A DNA stretch of 20,550 nucleotides from Isoetes engelmannii (taxonomy: Eukaryota > Streptophyta > Lycopodiopsida > Isoetales > Isoetaceae). The notes beneath the pieces are model-generated. The model was given only the letters and a program-made list of their open reading frames with translations, made no database searches and had not been told where the DNA came from. This document shows, piece after piece, positions 19,417 to 20,550 of the stretch. Numbering within the stretch: the first letter of the stretch is position 1; each line of letters opens with the position of its first letter. Position numbers and translations under genes: made by a program. The stretch lies in NCBI GenBank assembly GCA_011763485.2, contig JAANSK020281491.1, positions 1 through 20,550 of the forward strand, read 5' to 3'.

Positions 19417-20550
19417 TTATAGCTTTGGAACAGTAACGTTACAATCTTAATATCCTGGTATGGCTTATCACTTTTGTCAGTTTTGGCCTTCTCAATAGCC
19501 TGCATTCAATAAATCCTTGGCTGAATACTAAAATATGACTGGTTATTTGAAATAATAGATGCAATAACACTTACCTGCACAACGTCCATTCCTTTCACAA
19601 CACGTCCATATACAGTATGCTTGTTGTCTAACCAAGGTGTGGCAACTGTTGTAATAAAAAATTGTGACCCATTTGTGTTTGGACCAGCATTTGCCATAGA
19701 AACGGTAAAAGGGCGGTCATGCCGGAGACTGCAGATGGTAGGAAGATATTAGCAAACCACAAGACTGACTTCACATTAAATAATGGCATTAAATGACCTT
19801 TTGTGGAACTCGTCTTCAAACTCGCCTCCCCATACTGATTGGCCACCAGTTCCATCGCCTAAAGGATCTCCAGTTTGCACCATAAATCCTTTGATTACCC
19901 GGTGGAAAATAAGATTATCATAGTATCCATTTCTGCAATGTGTTGTGAAGTTCTCAACCGTTCTTGGACACTCCTCTGGATATAACCTTATATGAATATC
20001 TCCCAATGTCGTATGCAAAAGCTGCAAGTCATAAGGCATAACATGATCAATACAGCATGCAACAGTCATTTGATGTTCCAAGAGAAAGATTCAATTGTTT
20101 CATCTAAAAACTCGGTGCAACATACTTTTGATAATAGGCATGCATTCTTTGATTAAATTGTTGGTTTGTTCTGCGATGTGCAACACATAAACAAACCAAG
20201 ATACATACTATTTGATAAATTTGGCGTCCCAGAAATATAAAAATGCCTACCACATTGTCAGGCAAAGATGTCGCTGTACTCTTTCCAATATCCGCTATTG
20301 CCATAAGCTCCTCTGCTGGAGGCTTCTCATTGAAAACGTCCCTCCCCTTTGTAGCATCTTCAGCCTCCTCAGGTTCCCTGCGACTGTACAGAATGTATAT
20401 CCAGGGCTGAGATGATAGACGGTACTATTAAGAAAGAAAAGCAACATGCATGACACGACATACCTGAATAGGTAGCGGTGCTTTCTATATGCAGAACAAA
20501 TCAGGGTAGGATCAGTAAGGGGCTCTTTCTGCTCCATCACATTAGCAGCA
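19417..20550 (-). CDS. CYP71: WD40-cyclophilin CYP71/PPWD1, 3' half (partial, five exons)
   Basis: A nuclear peptidyl-prolyl cis-trans isomerase. The plant homologue is linked to chromatin and the animal homologue (PPWD1) to spliceosomes. Exons on the minus strand: beyond 20550-20464, 20383-20251, 20021-19798, 19728-19575 and 19499 to the end. The four introns are short (80, 229, 69 and 75 bp), all GT-AG, and phases agree across every junction. The first exon ends the WD40-side linker ([16 protein letters not shown]). The second gives [19 protein letters not shown]. The cyclophilin domain starts at [20 protein letters not shown]. Active-site residues equivalent to CypA R55, F60, M61, Q63, A101, F113, W121, L122 and H126 are present ([37 protein letters not shown]). 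The WD40 repeats lie outside the window. Oddity: after DIKI the frame reads on to a stop at 19326, whereas a one-base shift gives the family ending NVTVPK and a stop at 19417. Confidence 0.93.

Noticed and set aside
1-20550. LTR retrotransposon, tRNA genes, CRISPR arrays or bacterial-style operons
   Set aside because: No tRNA-primer-binding sequence, paired LTRs, integrase or protease motifs were seen, and no tRNA B-box. Spaced identical repeats of CRISPR type are absent, and the genes are spliced plant genes.

Overview
The window reads as nuclear DNA of a land plant. It is AT-rich and gene-sparse, holds short spliceosomal GT-AG introns and a plant PLS-class DYW pentatricopeptide gene, and carries plant-style L1 LINE sequence. 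The wording of the DYW protein (a PGRSSIEV PG-box, perfectly regular P-L-S blocks, a canonical GDYW end) resembles editing factors of ferns and lycophytes more than those of flowering plants. The species assignment is inference.

Layout, left to right. Positions 1-2650 hold no gene I can support; they include a possible non-LTR retroelement 3' end with an AATTC tail and a G-run beside a perfect palindrome. At 2654-2697 a cluster of three telo-box-like motifs and a TATA-like box looks like a promoter. It lies just upstream of a diverged tandem duplication (2800-4306) with no convincing ORF. Next is an intact intronless PPR-DYW gene on the minus strand (4660-7203). About 210 bp upstream of its ATG sits a roughly 690-bp element with long inverted repeats (7417-8109), probably a Mutator-like MITE.

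From 8190 to 14345 the window is mostly transposon debris: a plus-strand fragment of a LINE reverse transcriptase C-terminus, a decayed coding-like stretch of unknown origin, a degenerate AT-rich repeat tract, and a 5'-truncated minus-strand L1-type LINE with its poly(A) tail. That LINE has a broken ORF2 (catalytic YADD changed to YADN). Its 3' part nevertheless keeps an uninterrupted 167-codon ORF that I cannot assign to a family.

Positions 14480-16820 contain several separate short tandem duplications (22 to 53 bp units) and a G-box, but no supported gene. After a featureless stretch, the minus-strand 3' half of a WD40-cyclophilin gene (plant CYP71, animal PPWD1) occupies 19417-20550 in five exons and runs off the right edge. 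Its catalytic cyclophilin residues are all present, but the last few codons are out of frame relative to the family.

The two host genes have unrelated jobs: organelle RNA editing, and nuclear peptidyl-prolyl isomerase or chromatin and splicing functions. Nothing suggests they are co-regulated. I did not find a clear new multi-gene system. The best leads are the intact ORF in the LINE 3' region, the telo-box-driven duplicated non-coding unit, and the predicted RNA target of the DYW protein.
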